Source: Laspinema sp. D2d (GTDB lineage Bacteria; Cyanobacteriota; Cyanobacteriia; Cyanobacteriales; Laspinemataceae). From it: a DNA stretch of 64,000 bases. The notes under the pieces were generated by a model. It saw nothing but the letters and a program-made list of their open reading frames with translations, was not told the origin of the DNA and did not search any database. The position numbers were made by a program, and so were the translations under genes. Positions within the stretch are counted from its first letter, which is position 1; each line of letters starts with the position of its first letter. Shown piece after piece: positions 1 to 10,879 of the stretch. The stretch spans positions 62,001 to 126,000 of the forward strand of contig NZ_JAMXFC010000006.1 of the NCBI RefSeq assembly GCF_025370755.1, in the 5' to 3' direction.

Positions 1-765
1 CATTCGTAACTGACAGGTCGCTAATCCACAAGCACGGGCTAGAGATAATAAATAGTCTCGTTCCAGTCGCCAATGGGGAATTTGATGATTCATGTGCATG
101 GCGGGATTGTACCAAATTTCCCACCCGGCTTTGTGCAGATAGAGCAAGACTTCGTAATCCTCACCTCGGACTAAAGCTTCTTTCTGAGTACCGGCAATTT
201 TAGGCGTATTGGGAACTGCATCCTGCCATGCTTGTCGGCGAACTACTAATCCGGCACTTGGGGGTAAATGTAAGTTGTCGGGGTCAAAAATAAAGGCTTT
301 GGGTCCATGTTCGCGAATGGCTAAAAATGCCGCAATTTTTTTAAAGTTTTCTGGGGGATTGACTTCAAATTCTCCATGAATTTGACCGCTGAATGCTCCA
401 GCTTGAGGATGGTTATTTCCAAATTCATAAGCCGATGCAATCCAATCCGGTGCTGGGATGTTATCATCATCTAAAAAAGCGACATAGTTGCCCTTAGCTT
501 CTTGGATGGCGCGCCCTCTAGCAAAGGCGGGTCCTTGGCGCTCTTCCAAATAGTATTTTAGGGGATAGCTTTGCTGCCAATTGCTTTGATAATCTTTAAT
601 AACTTGAGCCGTGTTGTCCCGACTATTGTTATCAATAATGATAATTTCCCAAGCTATTTGTTCGGTATTAATTTGATGACGCAGAGCTTCTAAAACCTGG
701 GGTAATCGAGTTGCACTGTTATAAGTGGGAATGGCTACGGTTAAATCTAACGCAGGGAGATTCAT
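1..765 (-). CDS. hpsE: HpsE-like family 2 glycosyltransferase (C-terminus cut by window edge)
   Basis: I read 255 codons from an ATG at 765 down to base 1 without a stop, so the C-terminus lies outside the window. The N-terminus has the GT-A nucleotide-binding strand (VAIPTYN, then IIIDNNSRDNT) and a metal-binding FLDDDNIPA, followed by LPPSAGLVVRRQAW and a GED motif, as in the cyanobacterial hormogonium-polysaccharide glycosyltransferase HpsE family. It would transfer a sugar from a nucleotide donor during exopolysaccharide synthesis at the cytoplasmic face. It lies 29 bases downstream of a paralogue on the same strand, so the two look like a tandem duplication in one operon. The acceptor cannot be told from sequence. 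Confidence 0.85.
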   Translation of the reverse strand, partial: MNLPALDLTVAIPTYNSATRLPQVLEALRHQINTEQIAWEIIIIDNNSRDNTAQVIKDYQSNWQQSYPLKYYLEERQGPAFARGRAIQEAKGNYVAFLDDDNIPAPDWIASAYEFGNNHPQAGAFSGQIHGEFEVNPPENFKKIAAFLAIREHGPKAFIFDPDNLHLPPSAGLVVRRQAWQDAVPNTPKIAGTQKEALVRGEDYEVLLYLHKAGWEIWYNPAMHMNHQIPHWRLERDYLLSLARACGLATCQLRM

Positions 766-794
766 AACTGAAGACTACAGTTTTAATAGGAATG

Positions 795-1826
795 TTACAA
801 GGTTATTTTTGCTTTAGAATTTGAGTCTGTATTCAGACTGATCGCCCTCTTATCATCAACGTCTATAACCTTCTTTTCGGGCTTTAAATATCCATTTCGC
901 CACAGATAAAAAAAGCTCTGCAAACTACTGACTAATAACTCTCGTTCACAAGCGGCGATCGCATCGGTTTTGTCAATCCCATATTTACCAAGATGTTGGA
1001 TCAGTTTGCGCAAGTCGTTGGCGAAGTACGCGCAGGTAAAAATTGGCCTCAATATCGGTTTCACTGGCACCATCCGGGTCACATACCGACTTAATCCAAT
1101 CCCTCTAAAAAACGGAATTAAATACTCCATTTCCAAGCGCCGACTAGGGATTTTATGGGTAATTTTCATCGCCGGATTATACCAAACTTCCCAGTTTTTT
1201 AGTTTAATATAAGCCAAAGCTTCTAAATCTTCTCCCGTTAGCATACTCCCCGGAGTTCGGCCACTGAGAATGCATTGTTCCGGAACACTTTGCTGCCATG
1301 CTTGAGTGCGGACTATCAATCCTGCCGACGGCGGCAATAAATTTTTATCCCGGCGATAAAGTAAGGGTTTTGACCCTCGCTGGGTAATAGCTAAAAAGGG
1401 CATTAGGCGCTTAAAATTCGGGGGCGGTTCTATTTCAAATTCCCCTTGAATGTAACTACCAATAGCACCGGCATGAGGATGTTCTTGCGCGAATTTGTAA
1501 GCAGCGGACACCCAATCTCGGGCTGGAATATTATCATCATCGAGAAACCCAATTAAGGGACTCCTCACCTCTTTAACAGCCCGTTTACGAGCGTAAGCAG
1601 CCCCCTGATTTAGTTCTAAACAAGAGCGTAAGGGAGCGATCGCATCCCATTTGGCTTGATAGTCTTCCAGAATTTGGGGAGTATTGTCGGTGCTATTATT
1701 ATCAACCACGAGAATTTCCCAAGTAAACTCTTCGGTATTGATTTGCATCTTAAGTGCCTCTAACACTTCCGGAAAACGCTTTTCCCCGTTATAAGTACAA
1801 ATGACAACTGTTAAATCGATCCCCAT
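795..1826 (-). CDS. hpsE: HpsE-like family 2 glycosyltransferase
   Basis: A complete 343-residue GT2 protein. It has VVICTYNG and VVDNNSTDNT for nucleotide binding, FLDDDNIPARDW as the DXD-type metal site, PPSAGLIVRTQAW and a GEDLE acid motif. This motif order matches the HpsE family used for hormogonium polysaccharide and gliding in filamentous cyanobacteria. It lacks membrane segments, so it probably works as a soluble or peripheral enzyme on lipid-linked or nascent glycan. It is paralogous along its length to the next gene downstream and is probably co-transcribed with it. The symbol is a family assignment. Which copy is the functional equivalent of characterised HpsE is not determinable here. 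Confidence 0.88.
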   Translation of the reverse strand: MGIDLTVVICTYNGEKRFPEVLEALKMQINTEEFTWEILVVDNNSTDNTPQILEDYQAKWDAIAPLRSCLELNQGAAYARKRAVKEVRSPLIGFLDDDNIPARDWVSAAYKFAQEHPHAGAIGSYIQGEFEIEPPPNFKRLMPFLAITQRGSKPLLYRRDKNLLPPSAGLIVRTQAWQQSVPEQCILSGRTPGSMLTGEDLEALAYIKLKNWEVWYNPAMKITHKIPSRRLEMEYLIPFFRGIGLSRYVTRMVPVKPILRPIFTCAYFANDLRKLIQHLGKYGIDKTDAIAACERELLVSSLQSFFYLWRNGYLKPEKKVIDVDDKRAISLNTDSNSKAKITL

Positions 1827-1875
1827 CTTTTGATACTCCCCTTGCCCTAGAAAATGCTACGGTTTCTCTGCCCTA

Positions 1876-4668
1876 TTATGGAATCGTCTCTCCCTTAACA
1901 TCGATCGCCTCATCAACAAATCGACTCAGCAGCGGTTCCGTTTTGATTTCGGGCACCGATTCAGTCGATTCCGGAGGATCTGGCGTTTCAGACTTTGGGA
2001 TTACAGGTGGTTCTTCCCGGGGGACCGGCGGTTTGGTATCAAACACCAATTTTGTCGGTCCTCGGTCAATATAAATCGTATCCCCTGCCACAAATTTCCC
2101 TTCTAATAACAGGGTTGCGATCGGGTTTTCCAATTCTCGTTGAATGGCCCGTTTGAGGGGTCTCGCCCCATAAACTGGATCATACCCAACTTCGGTCACA
2201 TAATCTAACGCCTCATCCATCAGATTCAGGGAGATTTTTTGGTCTGCCAACAGCTTATCTAAGCGCTTAACTTGAATCTTGACAATTTCGCTCAATTGCG
2301 ATCGCGTCAAAGCATGGAACAAAATAATCTCGTCTACCCGGTTGAGAAACTCCGGACGAAAATGCTTCCGTAGGGCCATCATCACCCGTTTCCGCATTTC
2401 CTCATAGCGCCCATCATCCCCGGCTAAATCCAAAATGTGGTCACTGCCGATATTGCTTGTCATCACGATGACGGTATTTCTAAAATCCACCAACCGCCCT
2501 TGGGAATCGGTGATTCGACCATCATCGAGCACTTGCAACAAAATATTAAACACATCGGGATGAGCCTTTTCCACCTCATCCAACAACACCACCGAATAAG
2601 GATTCCGGCGCACGACTTCCGAGAGTTGGCCCCCTTCGTCATAGCCGACATACCCCGGAGGCGCACCCACTAACCGCGAAACCGAGTGCTTCTCCATGTA
2701 CTCAGACATATCCAGACGCACGAGGGATTCCTCGGTGTCAAATAGCACCTGAGACAGAGCCCTCGCCAATTCGGTTTTACCCACCCCAGTCGGTCCCATA
2801 AACAGGAATGACCCGATCGGGCGTCCGGGGTCCTTCATCCCGGCCCTTGCCCGCCGAATGGCCGCTGCAACGGCTGAAACGGCTTCTTGTTGTCCAATCA
2901 CGCGCTGATGGAGGAACGATTCCATTTGCAGCAGTTTTTGCCGTTCCGATTCCAACAGGCGGTTAATGGGAATCCCCGTCCATTTGGCAACAATTTCGGC
3001 AATATCCGCTTCGGTGACTTGTTCTCGCAGTAAAGTAGAGCCACTGGCTTGCATCTTCAGCAGTTCCGCTTCCTTGGCTTCGCGATCGCGCTGTAACACT
3101 TCCAACTTGCCATATTTCAACTGCGCCGCCTTGTTCAAGTCATAGTTGCGTTCGGCCTTTTCAATCTCCACGCGCAACCCGTCTTCCTGTTCCTTCAGTG
3201 CATTAATGGCATTGAGCAAATCCTTCTCTGTCTGCCATTGATTGCTTAGTTTCTGCTGTTTCCCCGTCAGGGTGGCAATCTCCTGGGTAATCCGCCCTAA
3301 GCGTTCCTGAGAAGCGCGATAAGCACTGGTTCCCACCACCCCTGCGCCTTCTCCTTCCAAGGAGAGTTTTTCCATTTCTAACTGCATCAACCGGCGATCG
3401 GCAGCTTCTAATTCCGTAGGTTTGGAGGTAATCTCCATTTTCAGCTTGGCTGCTGCTTCATCTACCAGGTCGATCGCCTTATCTGGGAGGAAGCGATCGC
3501 TGATATATCGATTTGACAAACTCGCCGCTGCCACCAATGCCGCATCCAGGATTTTTACCCCATGATGCACTTCATAACGCTCCTTCAACCCCCGCAAAAT
3601 GGAAATCGTGTCATCCACCGTGGGTTGATCGACGACCACCTGCTGGAATCGACGCTCTAAAGCGGCATCTTTTTCGATATATTTGCGATATTCATCCAAG
3701 GTACTCGCCCCAATACAGCGCAATTCCCCCCGGGCTAACATCGGTTTAAGCAGATTTCCCGCATCCATCGTCCCTTGTCCTGCACCCGTGCCCACCACGG
3801 TATGCAATTCATCGATAAACAGGACAATTTGACCATCAGAGTCGATGACTTCCCGCAGAACTGCCCGAAGTCGGGCCTCAAATTCCCCGCGAAACTTGGC
3901 CCCAGCAATCAAACTGCCCATATCCAGGGAAATCAGTTGCCGATTTTTCAGAGATTCGGGGACATCGCCATTAACAATCCGTTGGGCCAGGGCCTCAGCG
4001 ATCGCGGTTTTACCCACCCCCGGTTCTCCAATTAACACCGGATTATTCTTGGTCCGGCGCGAGAGGACCTGAATTACCCGCCGAATTTCCTCATCTCGGC
4101 CAATTACCGGGTCGAGTTTACCTTGTTTGGCCTGTTCGGTGAGGTCCCTTCCATAGCGTTCTAAGGCTTGATATTCCGTTTCGGGACTTTGGTCCTTAAC
4201 TTTTGCACTCCCCCGAATTTCTTTAATAGCCAAATCCAGTTGTTGTTGCTCAAACGGGGTGCGGGCGTCCACAGTAGAGGCTTTCAGGGCGCGACGTCCG
4301 AGGCGATCGTCCTCGGCGAAGGCCAGTAAAATATGCTCAATGGAGATAAACTCATCTTCGAGATTTTGCCTTGCGGTTTCGGCTTTATCTAATAACTGAT
4401 CTAACCCGCGACCGAGGTAAAGTTGGCTGGTATTCCCGACTTTAGCTTGGCGCGAGGCAAAGGTACTAATTTGTTGTAAGAGTTTCTCTGGCAGGATTCC
4501 GGCTTTGGTGAGGATCCGCAGGGCGAGTCCTTCCGGTTGTTCTAAAAGGGCGATCGCTAAATGTTCGACTTCGAGTTGCTGATGTTTGTAGCGACGGGCG
4601 ATATCTTGGGACTTGACAATCCCTTCCCAAGCGCGGTCTGTAAATTTGCTGGCGTCAGTAGGCTGCAT
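1876..4668 (-). CDS. clpB: ATP-dependent disaggregase ClpB
   Basis: A 930-residue class I Hsp100 disaggregase that, with DnaK, pulls polypeptides out of aggregates through its central pore. The Clp N-domain repeats occupy about residues 1-150. NBD1 has Walker A GEPGVGKT at 213-220, a long coiled-coil M-domain follows (about 410-530, rich in Glu/Lys/Gln), and NBD2 has Walker A GPTGVGKT near 625. The M-domain and lack of a ClpP-binding loop separate it from ClpC/ClpA. It is about 50 residues longer than usual because of a Pro/Glu-rich C-terminal tail. An ATG start gives the conserved N-domain. The upstream 210 bases hold a palindrome and probably its promoter. Confidence 0.96.
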   Translation of the reverse strand: MQPTDASKFTDRAWEGIVKSQDIARRYKHQQLEVEHLAIALLEQPEGLALRILTKAGILPEKLLQQISTFASRQAKVGNTSQLYLGRGLDQLLDKAETARQNLEDEFISIEHILLAFAEDDRLGRRALKASTVDARTPFEQQQLDLAIKEIRGSAKVKDQSPETEYQALERYGRDLTEQAKQGKLDPVIGRDEEIRRVIQVLSRRTKNNPVLIGEPGVGKTAIAEALAQRIVNGDVPESLKNRQLISLDMGSLIAGAKFRGEFEARLRAVLREVIDSDGQIVLFIDELHTVVGTGAGQGTMDAGNLLKPMLARGELRCIGASTLDEYRKYIEKDAALERRFQQVVVDQPTVDDTISILRGLKERYEVHHGVKILDAALVAAASLSNRYISDRFLPDKAIDLVDEAAAKLKMEITSKPTELEAADRRLMQLEMEKLSLEGEGAGVVGTSAYRASQERLGRITQEIATLTGKQQKLSNQWQTEKDLLNAINALKEQEDGLRVEIEKAERNYDLNKAAQLKYGKLEVLQRDREAKEAELLKMQASGSTLLREQVTEADIAEIVAKWTGIPINRLLESERQKLLQMESFLHQRVIGQQEAVSAVAAAIRRARAGMKDPGRPIGSFLFMGPTGVGKTELARALSQVLFDTEESLVRLDMSEYMEKHSVSRLVGAPPGYVGYDEGGQLSEVVRRNPYSVVLLDEVEKAHPDVFNILLQVLDDGRITDSQGRLVDFRNTVIVMTSNIGSDHILDLAGDDGRYEEMRKRVMMALRKHFRPEFLNRVDEIILFHALTRSQLSEIVKIQVKRLDKLLADQKISLNLMDEALDYVTEVGYDPVYGARPLKRAIQRELENPIATLLLEGKFVAGDTIYIDRGPTKLVFDTKPPVPREEPPVIPKSETPDPPESTESVPEIKTEPLLSRFVDEAIDVKGETIP

Positions 4669-4820
4669 CTTTTAAGTGCTGTTGGCCTCCAAAGGTCGTC
4701 TTTTAAAATAAAGGGTTAACCGGCTGCAAATCGCATCCGGACTCTATAGCTATGGTATCTTATCGGAGTTTTTCGCTCCGGTCACCGTTCTTGGGAAGGA
4801 GGAATGGGGAAGATTGCGCG

Positions 4821-4855
4821 GTTCAACGTCACGACTCTCAGTCGTGACGTTGAAC
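4821..4855. repeat. Perfect 16-bp palindrome with 3-nt loop
   Basis: The two arms (4821-4836 and 4840-4855) are exact reverse complements around CTC. The hairpin lies upstream of clpB and 26 bases downstream of the gloA stop on the same strand, so it could end gloA transcription, but no T-tract follows on either strand. The ACGACT/AGTCGT core recurs in weaker form near 52.19 kb (GACTGAAGTC), so it may instead be a dispersed REP-like palindrome. Confidence 0.6.
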
Positions 4856-4880
4856 TTCACAGCAGAACTGAAATTGTTGA

Positions 4881-5270
4881 TTATGCAGGTTTGGTTTGAA
4901 TCAGTTCGATTTTATAACCATTGGGGTCTTCCACGAAGGCAATCACCGTGGAACCATGTTTCATCGGACCTGGTTCGCGGGTGACTTTCCCCCCTTGAGC
5001 TTTAATGCGATCGCAGGTGGCGTAAATGTCATCCACCCCTAGGGCAATATGACCATATCCCGTCCCAATATCATAATGGTCTGTATCCCAGTTGTAAGTC
5101 AGTTCGATCGCCGCTTCTTCCGATTCATCGCGATATCCGACGAATGCCAAGGTGAATTTTCCCCCGGGATAGTCTTTCTGCCGCAATAGCTTCATATTAA
5201 GAACGTTGCAGTAAAAATCCAGGGATTTTTCTAGGTTGCCCACTCGCAACATCGTGTGTAAAATTCTCAT
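4881..5270 (-). CDS. gloA: Lactoylglutathione lyase (glyoxalase I)
   Basis: A 129-residue vicinal-oxygen-chelate protein that converts the methylglyoxal-glutathione hemithioacetal to S-lactoylglutathione in the cytosol. All four metal ligands of the bacterial enzyme fall at the E. coli positions: His5, Glu56, His74 and Glu122. Two betaalpha-beta-beta-beta modules account for the whole length. The ATG is preceded by GGAGA at good spacing. The gene stands alone between clpB and eno; the nearby glycolytic enolase fits methylglyoxal arising from triose phosphates, but there is no operon. Confidence 0.97.
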   Translation of the reverse strand: MRILHTMLRVGNLEKSLDFYCNVLNMKLLRQKDYPGGKFTLAFVGYRDESEEAAIELTYNWDTDHYDIGTGYGHIALGVDDIYATCDRIKAQGGKVTREPGPMKHGSTVIAFVEDPNGYKIELIQTKPA

Positions 5271-5559
5271 GCTTTCTCCAAGTTTCCTGACTTTACTCTT
5301 ATTGTAAAGGGCCGTTGAGTTCCGGTCCGAAACCTGTTGGTATTCTGTAGGGGTAAGGGTTTGCTGACTCAGATGGGGTCGAACGACTGCCTCGAATCGC
5401 GATCGGGAAACTTTATTAAATCTGTGCCTCTACCCCGAAGTTCGCTGTATCGTAAAACGTTGAGGCAATGATTTGCTTTTTGGGGTTTGACGGTGAGGCA
5501 GAACTTAAAAACTCACCGAGGTTCAGCCCAGTGATATCTCAAATGTCAGGAAAGACTGA

Positions 5560-6861
<1,302 letters not shown>

Positions 6862-6871
6862 TCCTTAAAAT

Positions 6872-6905
6872 AACAAACCCCTGAGTTTTTAATCCCGGGT
6901 TTGTT
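6872..6905 (+). terminator. Hairpin after eno
   Basis: AACAAACCC (6872-6880) pairs perfectly with GGGTTTGTT (6897-6905) just past the eno stop. There is no uridine run after the stem, so it may work as a weak terminator or a 3'-end stabiliser. Confidence 0.5.
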
Positions 6906-7002
6906 GGCAGTGTTGCCAGCAGGTTGATTGTTTTAAATTGAACCATCAGGCGGGGGTTTATAACTCCCGTCTATTTTTTTCAACAGTCTTTGGGCCAAGG
7001 AA

Positions 7003-7036
7003 GCAAAAAATTACCGGGCTTAACACCCGGTAATTT
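7003..7036 (-). terminator. Rho-independent terminator for argC
   Basis: AAATTACCGGG (7008-7018) and CCCGGTAATTT (7026-7036) form an 11-bp stem. Read on the minus strand, the stem is followed by TTTTTT, the expected layout for a terminator of argC, which ends about 135 bases upstream on that strand. Confidence 0.75.
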
Positions 7037-7171
7037 ACAATAAATTCCTTAAAGCAATTATCCCCAGAGTTTCTGCATTTTAACAGTCAAAATTGACAAG
7101 ATTCTCATCAATGCAGTAGCCTAAACTGGATAATCTTTCCCCTGATATTACTGGGGATTTTGCCTTAATTC

Positions 7172-8230
7172 CTAGGGATAGAAACCGAGTTCGGGCAATC
7201 CAAGGGTTTCATCCCAACCCATCATAATGTTGAGACATTGGATGGCTTGACCGGCTTGACCTTTAAGGAGATTATCAATAGCGGAAATGACGATCGCGCG
7301 ATCGGTGCGTTGGTCAATTTCTACCCCGAGATAACACATATTACTGTTCATCGCCCACTTGGTTTGAGGGTAGACCCCTGCCGGGAGGACCCGGACCCAA
7401 GGACTATTGCGATAAAATGCCGTGTAAATGGTGACTAAATCTTCCCGAACTAGACCGGGATCTCGGAGGGTGGCGTAGACGGTAGAGAGGATTCCCCGGA
7501 CCATCGGCATTAGGTGGGGGGTGAACTGGACCAGGATATCCTGTCCCGCGAGATCACTACCAATGGACTCGATTTCTGGGGTGTGGCGATGACGCGCTAC
7601 CCCATAAGCAGCGACGGAGTTATCGGCTTCGGCGAGGAGGAGATTGGTTTTCGCTTGGCGTCCGGCACCAGAAATCCCCGATTTGGCATCAATAATGGCG
7701 CTATTGGGGACAATCATGCCTTGTTTGAGAAGGGGTGCCAAGGCAAGAATACTGGCGGTGGGATAGCAACCGGGACAGCCGACGAGTTGGGCATCCTTGA
7801 TGCGATCGCGATATAATTCCGGCAAGCCATAGACAGCCACCGCAGCGGTTTCAGCATCCGCGCGATCGCCACCGTACCAATTTTTATAGGTTTCTAAATT
7901 ACTAAATCGATAGTCGGCGGAAAGATCGAGAACCTTGCAGCCTTTTTCCAGTAACCGGGGGGCCATTTGGTAGGCTAACCCATTGGGTAAGGAGAGAAAA
8001 ACCACTTGACAGCGATCGGCGATCGTGTCAACATCCACTGACTCAATCATCAAGTCAGTGGCATGAGAAAGATGGGGATACAGATCCGAGAAGGGTTTAC
8101 CCGCACTGCTATCACCACCTAAGTACACTAAATCCAGTTGGGGATGATCTCTAATCAGTCGAACGAGTTGGACGCCACCATATCCTGATGCCCCAACAAT
8201 GCCAACCCGCATAGTTTCTAATTCACCCAT
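7172..8230 (-). CDS. argC: N-acetyl-gamma-glutamyl-phosphate reductase
   Basis: This enzyme performs the third step of arginine synthesis, NADPH-dependent reduction of N-acetylglutamyl phosphate to the semialdehyde. The N-terminal Rossmann motif is [10 protein letters not shown] and the catalytic cysteine is in GCPGCYPTA (Cys155 from the start chosen). HRHTPEIE carries the substrate-binding histidines. An in-frame ATG exists 18 bases upstream (8248), but cyanobacterial ArgC proteins usually begin MGELET, so I prefer the internal start and 352 residues. Convergent with eno; terminators for both lie between. Confidence 0.96.
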   Translation of the reverse strand: MGELETMRVGIVGASGYGGVQLVRLIRDHPQLDLVYLGGDSSAGKPFSDLYPHLSHATDLMIESVDVDTIADRCQVVFLSLPNGLAYQMAPRLLEKGCKVLDLSADYRFSNLETYKNWYGGDRADAETAAVAVYGLPELYRDRIKDAQLVGCPGCYPTASILALAPLLKQGMIVPNSAIIDAKSGISGAGRQAKTNLLLAEADNSVAAYGVARHRHTPEIESIGSDLAGQDILVQFTPHLMPMVRGILSTVYATLRDPGLVREDLVTIYTAFYRNSPWVRVLPAGVYPQTKWAMNSNMCYLGVEIDQRTDRAIVISAIDNLLKGQAGQAIQCLNIMMGWDETLGLPELGFYP

Positions 8231-8689
8231 CACCTTACTCCACTCCAAATATAGAGATCTTGAGCGGTCTTGATCGCTCTAGCTGTTGCATTCTAGTACC
8301 AAACGGTAAAAGCGATCGTACAAATCCCTACAGCTTTTCCACTTTCAATGGAGGATGTCTGCTAACCTAACCCGAAAGGAGGTGACAGCCTCTATCCTCC
8401 TTGCAGTTTCCCAGGTAAAGTGACAAAAATTCCAATTAGGAAAATTTAGATCATAGGTAGAGTAAAAGGAAGCCAACCGGGTTTCTTGAAAAATCTCTGC
8501 AAAGAAAGCAACAAATATGGACGAGAAACCCGGTTTCTGGTCCTTTGTCAGTAGGTAGACCTCATTAATTACACCTACCTATCCTCCAGGACAAAAAAAG
8601 CCTAGATTCGTGTCGGGATGAGAATGACTGTCTTTTCCATAGGGCATCTATAGTCAAGTTATTGATGTCCATATCGGAGGGTGGATACC
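8231..8689. other. Gene-free stretch with palindromic repeats
   Basis: No supported gene. It holds two copies of the genome's AGAAACC(C/G)GGTTTCT palindrome: a partial one at 8475-8486 and a full one at 8524-8538. Because the arms face each other, they could also fold together. A weak GTAGGTAG/CTACCTA inverted repeat follows near 8552-8584. Confidence 0.6.
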
Positions 8690-9220
8690 CTATCGATTGG
8701 GATACCAAAACATTCCTTTAATGCCTTCGGGATCGGACATAAATCCCAAGGTTCGGTAGAACTCGACCACATGGGGATCTGCAAATAAGGTGATATTGCT
8801 AATATCTTCACTCCGAAGACGCTTGATGGTGTAATTCATCAAGGACTTGCCGAACCCTTTGCCTTGGAATTCGGGATGAACTACGACATCCCAGATGGTG
8901 GCATTAAAAGCATGGTCTGAGGTGGCGCGGGAGAAGCCGATTAAGCGACGAGTTTTCCCGCGCATTTCCCACATAGAAACCACGAGAAAACTGTATTGAA
9001 TTGCTTTTTTAACTTTACGCAGAGGGCGACGAGACCAGCCGACTGCATCACAGAGTTCTTCTAGTTCATAAAGGTCAATATCTCGATCTGTACTGAAATA
9101 GACACGAGGATTGGTGCCGGGGCGATCGCTAGTCCCGGCAGATTGATATCCCTCGATTTGCGCCGCGATCGGCGCAGAAGATGTATCAGAACCGCTAAAT
9201 AAATTTTTCCAAAAACCCAT
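8690..9220 (-). CDS. GNAT family N-acetyltransferase (Ycf52/plastid-GNAT type)
   Basis: A 176-residue acyl-CoA N-acetyltransferase. The core acetyl-CoA-binding signature is [17 protein letters not shown], preceded by the beta strands IGFSRATSD and TIWDVVV, and the fold ends with FYRTLGF. The motif set resembles the cyanobacterial/plastid Ycf52 group, related to plastid NSI/SNAT acetyltransferases; substrate (protein N-terminus, lysine or arylamine) cannot be inferred. I start it at MGFWKNLF; an upstream in-frame ATG (9256) adds 12 residues without similarity. Monocistronic. Confidence 0.85.
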   Translation of the reverse strand: MGFWKNLFSGSDTSSAPIAAQIEGYQSAGTSDRPGTNPRVYFSTDRDIDLYELEELCDAVGWSRRPLRKVKKAIQYSFLVVSMWEMRGKTRRLIGFSRATSDHAFNATIWDVVVHPEFQGKGFGKSLMNYTIKRLRSEDISNITLFADPHVVEFYRTLGFMSDPEGIKGMFWYPNR

Positions 9221-9942
9221 GAAGGTTTGGTTAGGGTAGGAGAACGGGGTGGACAAGCGCTATCCCCCACCGAGGATAAGCATGGGATGCCAAGAGATCG
9301 CCCCAATTGGGTCGATCGCAAGGTTGAACAAACGATAAACTGCTGCCTGACGGTGCAACGGAATGGCGTACCCGTCTATGATTGTACAGTGGCAAGTCGC
9401 GACTTACGCCAATCGCCAGGAAGATGCTAACCCTTACCCCAGGAAAATGGCTAGACTGAAATCCCTTGGAGTCGGAGGGATGAATGGCCCAAAGTTTCAG
9501 CCAAAAGCCAGAGAGAATCGTAATCCCCCGTAGCGATCGGCGCAGTGTCCCCCATGATGGCATAGGATTAATATAGCAATCTACCTCAGCCCAGTTGATG
9601 TAACCCTGTCTTGAATTAGGCCCCCAATTGCGATCGGGAGCTGACGAGACCGGGTACGCCCCCTTTGTCCAGATTAGCCGAGGCTCAACCCGTCCCCCGA
9701 GATTAGCCTCGGCTTGAACTTGTCAACAGGCCCTCCTTGGGTTGGGGAGATGCAAAAAGAGCATATCGTTGCGAGTCGTGCATTGGCTCGGATCCCAGGG
9801 TATGACAGTTCCAGCCAGGGTTAAACATGACGAAACTATCCTAGCTTTCGCCATCCAATCATTGTTCTATCGGAAAGGACCCCGGGCTGCTGTCTTCCTT
9901 TGTGTTTTTGACAGGAGCTAGCGAGTTCTCCCACACCCCAAT
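9221..9942. other. Long divergent intergenic region
   Basis: About 720 bases between divergently oriented genes with no credible reading frame. It contains AGCCGAGGCT (9676-9685) and AGCCTCGGCT (9705-9714), a perfect 10-bp inverted repeat with a 19-base loop; each arm is also preceded by GATT, giving a short direct repeat. It could be an operator or leader structure upstream of the ACT-domain gene. Confidence 0.5.
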
Positions 9943-10668
9943 ATGGCACCGGGTTTAAAATCATCCACGATGGACCTGCTCAAACGCTTTAACCGAGCGT
10001 TTCCGCAGTTCTACGAACAATTTGTCAGCAGTGAAATTCAGCTCCAAAACCTCAAGCTCGCCTACCAGCTTTACCGAACTAAACAAGCGGTCATTGAACT
10101 CAGACCCGAAGGGACCAAAAGTGCTCTGCATTTTGCCTACCGCAATCAATCTTTTTTGCTGAGTGACATTTTTGGAGTTCTGGCTGCCTATGGACTCACG
10201 ATCCACAGTCTGAGTCTTTACGGCCAAATTTATCCACCGATGTTGGTCTTTATCAAGTTGGTGGTGTCTCGGGGGGGTAAAGCACTCACAGACAAGACCG
10301 CAGAAAATGTCTGTCGGGCTGTTCGTGAAGCCCTGGCGGGTCACTTTGAAGTGGAAGAGATGCTGGCTGTAGAATTCAATCTGGATGCCGGTTTAGAGGA
10401 CGTGGAAACCGAGTTCTACGTCGATCCGGTTTTCCATCTTCCCGCCCTTCTGATTGAAGCCGATAACCAGCCGGGATTGTTCTATAAAGTGATGTACGCC
10501 ATCTGGCAAGAAGATTTGCTCGTCGTCAATGCGAACTTACTGGTTTGGCGAGGACGAACCCGCCTGATTCTGTATTTACTGGGACCCAACGAAAGTCTGA
10601 TTCCCGAATACCTCGGACAAAAGATTGCTGAAGGCGTGCGGCAGCGATTGCTCGGGAGGCGCTTTTGA
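9943..10668 (+). CDS. ACT-domain-like protein, GlnD C-terminal type
   Basis: A 241-residue soluble protein. Residues about 65-125 (LLSDIFGVLAAYGLTIHSLSL) and 165-230 (NQPGLFYKVMYAIWQEDLLVVNANL) both have the ACT pattern: a turn with small residues, then a helix, then a buried strand. Paired ACT domains bind small ligands in GlnD and amino-acid enzymes; here no catalytic domain is attached, so a stand-alone sensor is plausible. An alternative start is the ATG at 9970 (MDLLKRF). No partner gene is obvious. Conserved in cyanobacteria as far as I recall, but with no known function. Confidence 0.7.
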   Translation: MAPGLKSSTMDLLKRFNRAFPQFYEQFVSSEIQLQNLKLAYQLYRTKQAVIELRPEGTKSALHFAYRNQSFLLSDIFGVLAAYGLTIHSLSLYGQIYPPMLVFIKLVVSRGGKALTDKTAENVCRAVREALAGHFEVEEMLAVEFNLDAGLEDVETEFYVDPVFHLPALLIEADNQPGLFYKVMYAIWQEDLLVVNANLLVWRGRTRLILYLLGPNESLIPEYLGQKIAEGVRQRLLGRRF

Positions 10669-10764
10669 GAAAGCACTTTGGCCCTCGCCATCCCCTAGCC
10701 TATCCCAACCTTGAGCCTGAAAACCCAAGGGTTTGATTCTCGATAAAACCGGAGGTGCTATTCT

Positions 10765-10839
10765 GTGCCCGGTACTCTGGTGGTCCCCTTGGACCGGCTG
10801 TGTCGATCGCTGGCTGCTCCCTCGTCTGCGATCGCCTAA
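10765..10839 (+). CDS. Possible 24-codon leader ORF
   Basis: A GTG-initiated frame (MPGTLVVPL...) of 24 codons is preceded by a perfect GGAGG at 10751-10755, nine bases before the start. It ends 40 bases before the alpha/beta hydrolase start, which itself lacks a clear ribosome site. It could be a leader peptide or a chance frame; only the ribosome site supports it. Confidence 0.2.
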   Translation: MPGTLVVPLDRLCRSLAAPSSAIA

Positions 10840-10879
10840 GTGATTGTATTCAGACGATTTCTTCGCTCTTGATAACAAC

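Noticed and set aside
10700-10745. Possible tRNA T-arm (GGTTTGATTCTCGA)
   Set aside because: No acceptor, D or anticodon arm can be formed around it.
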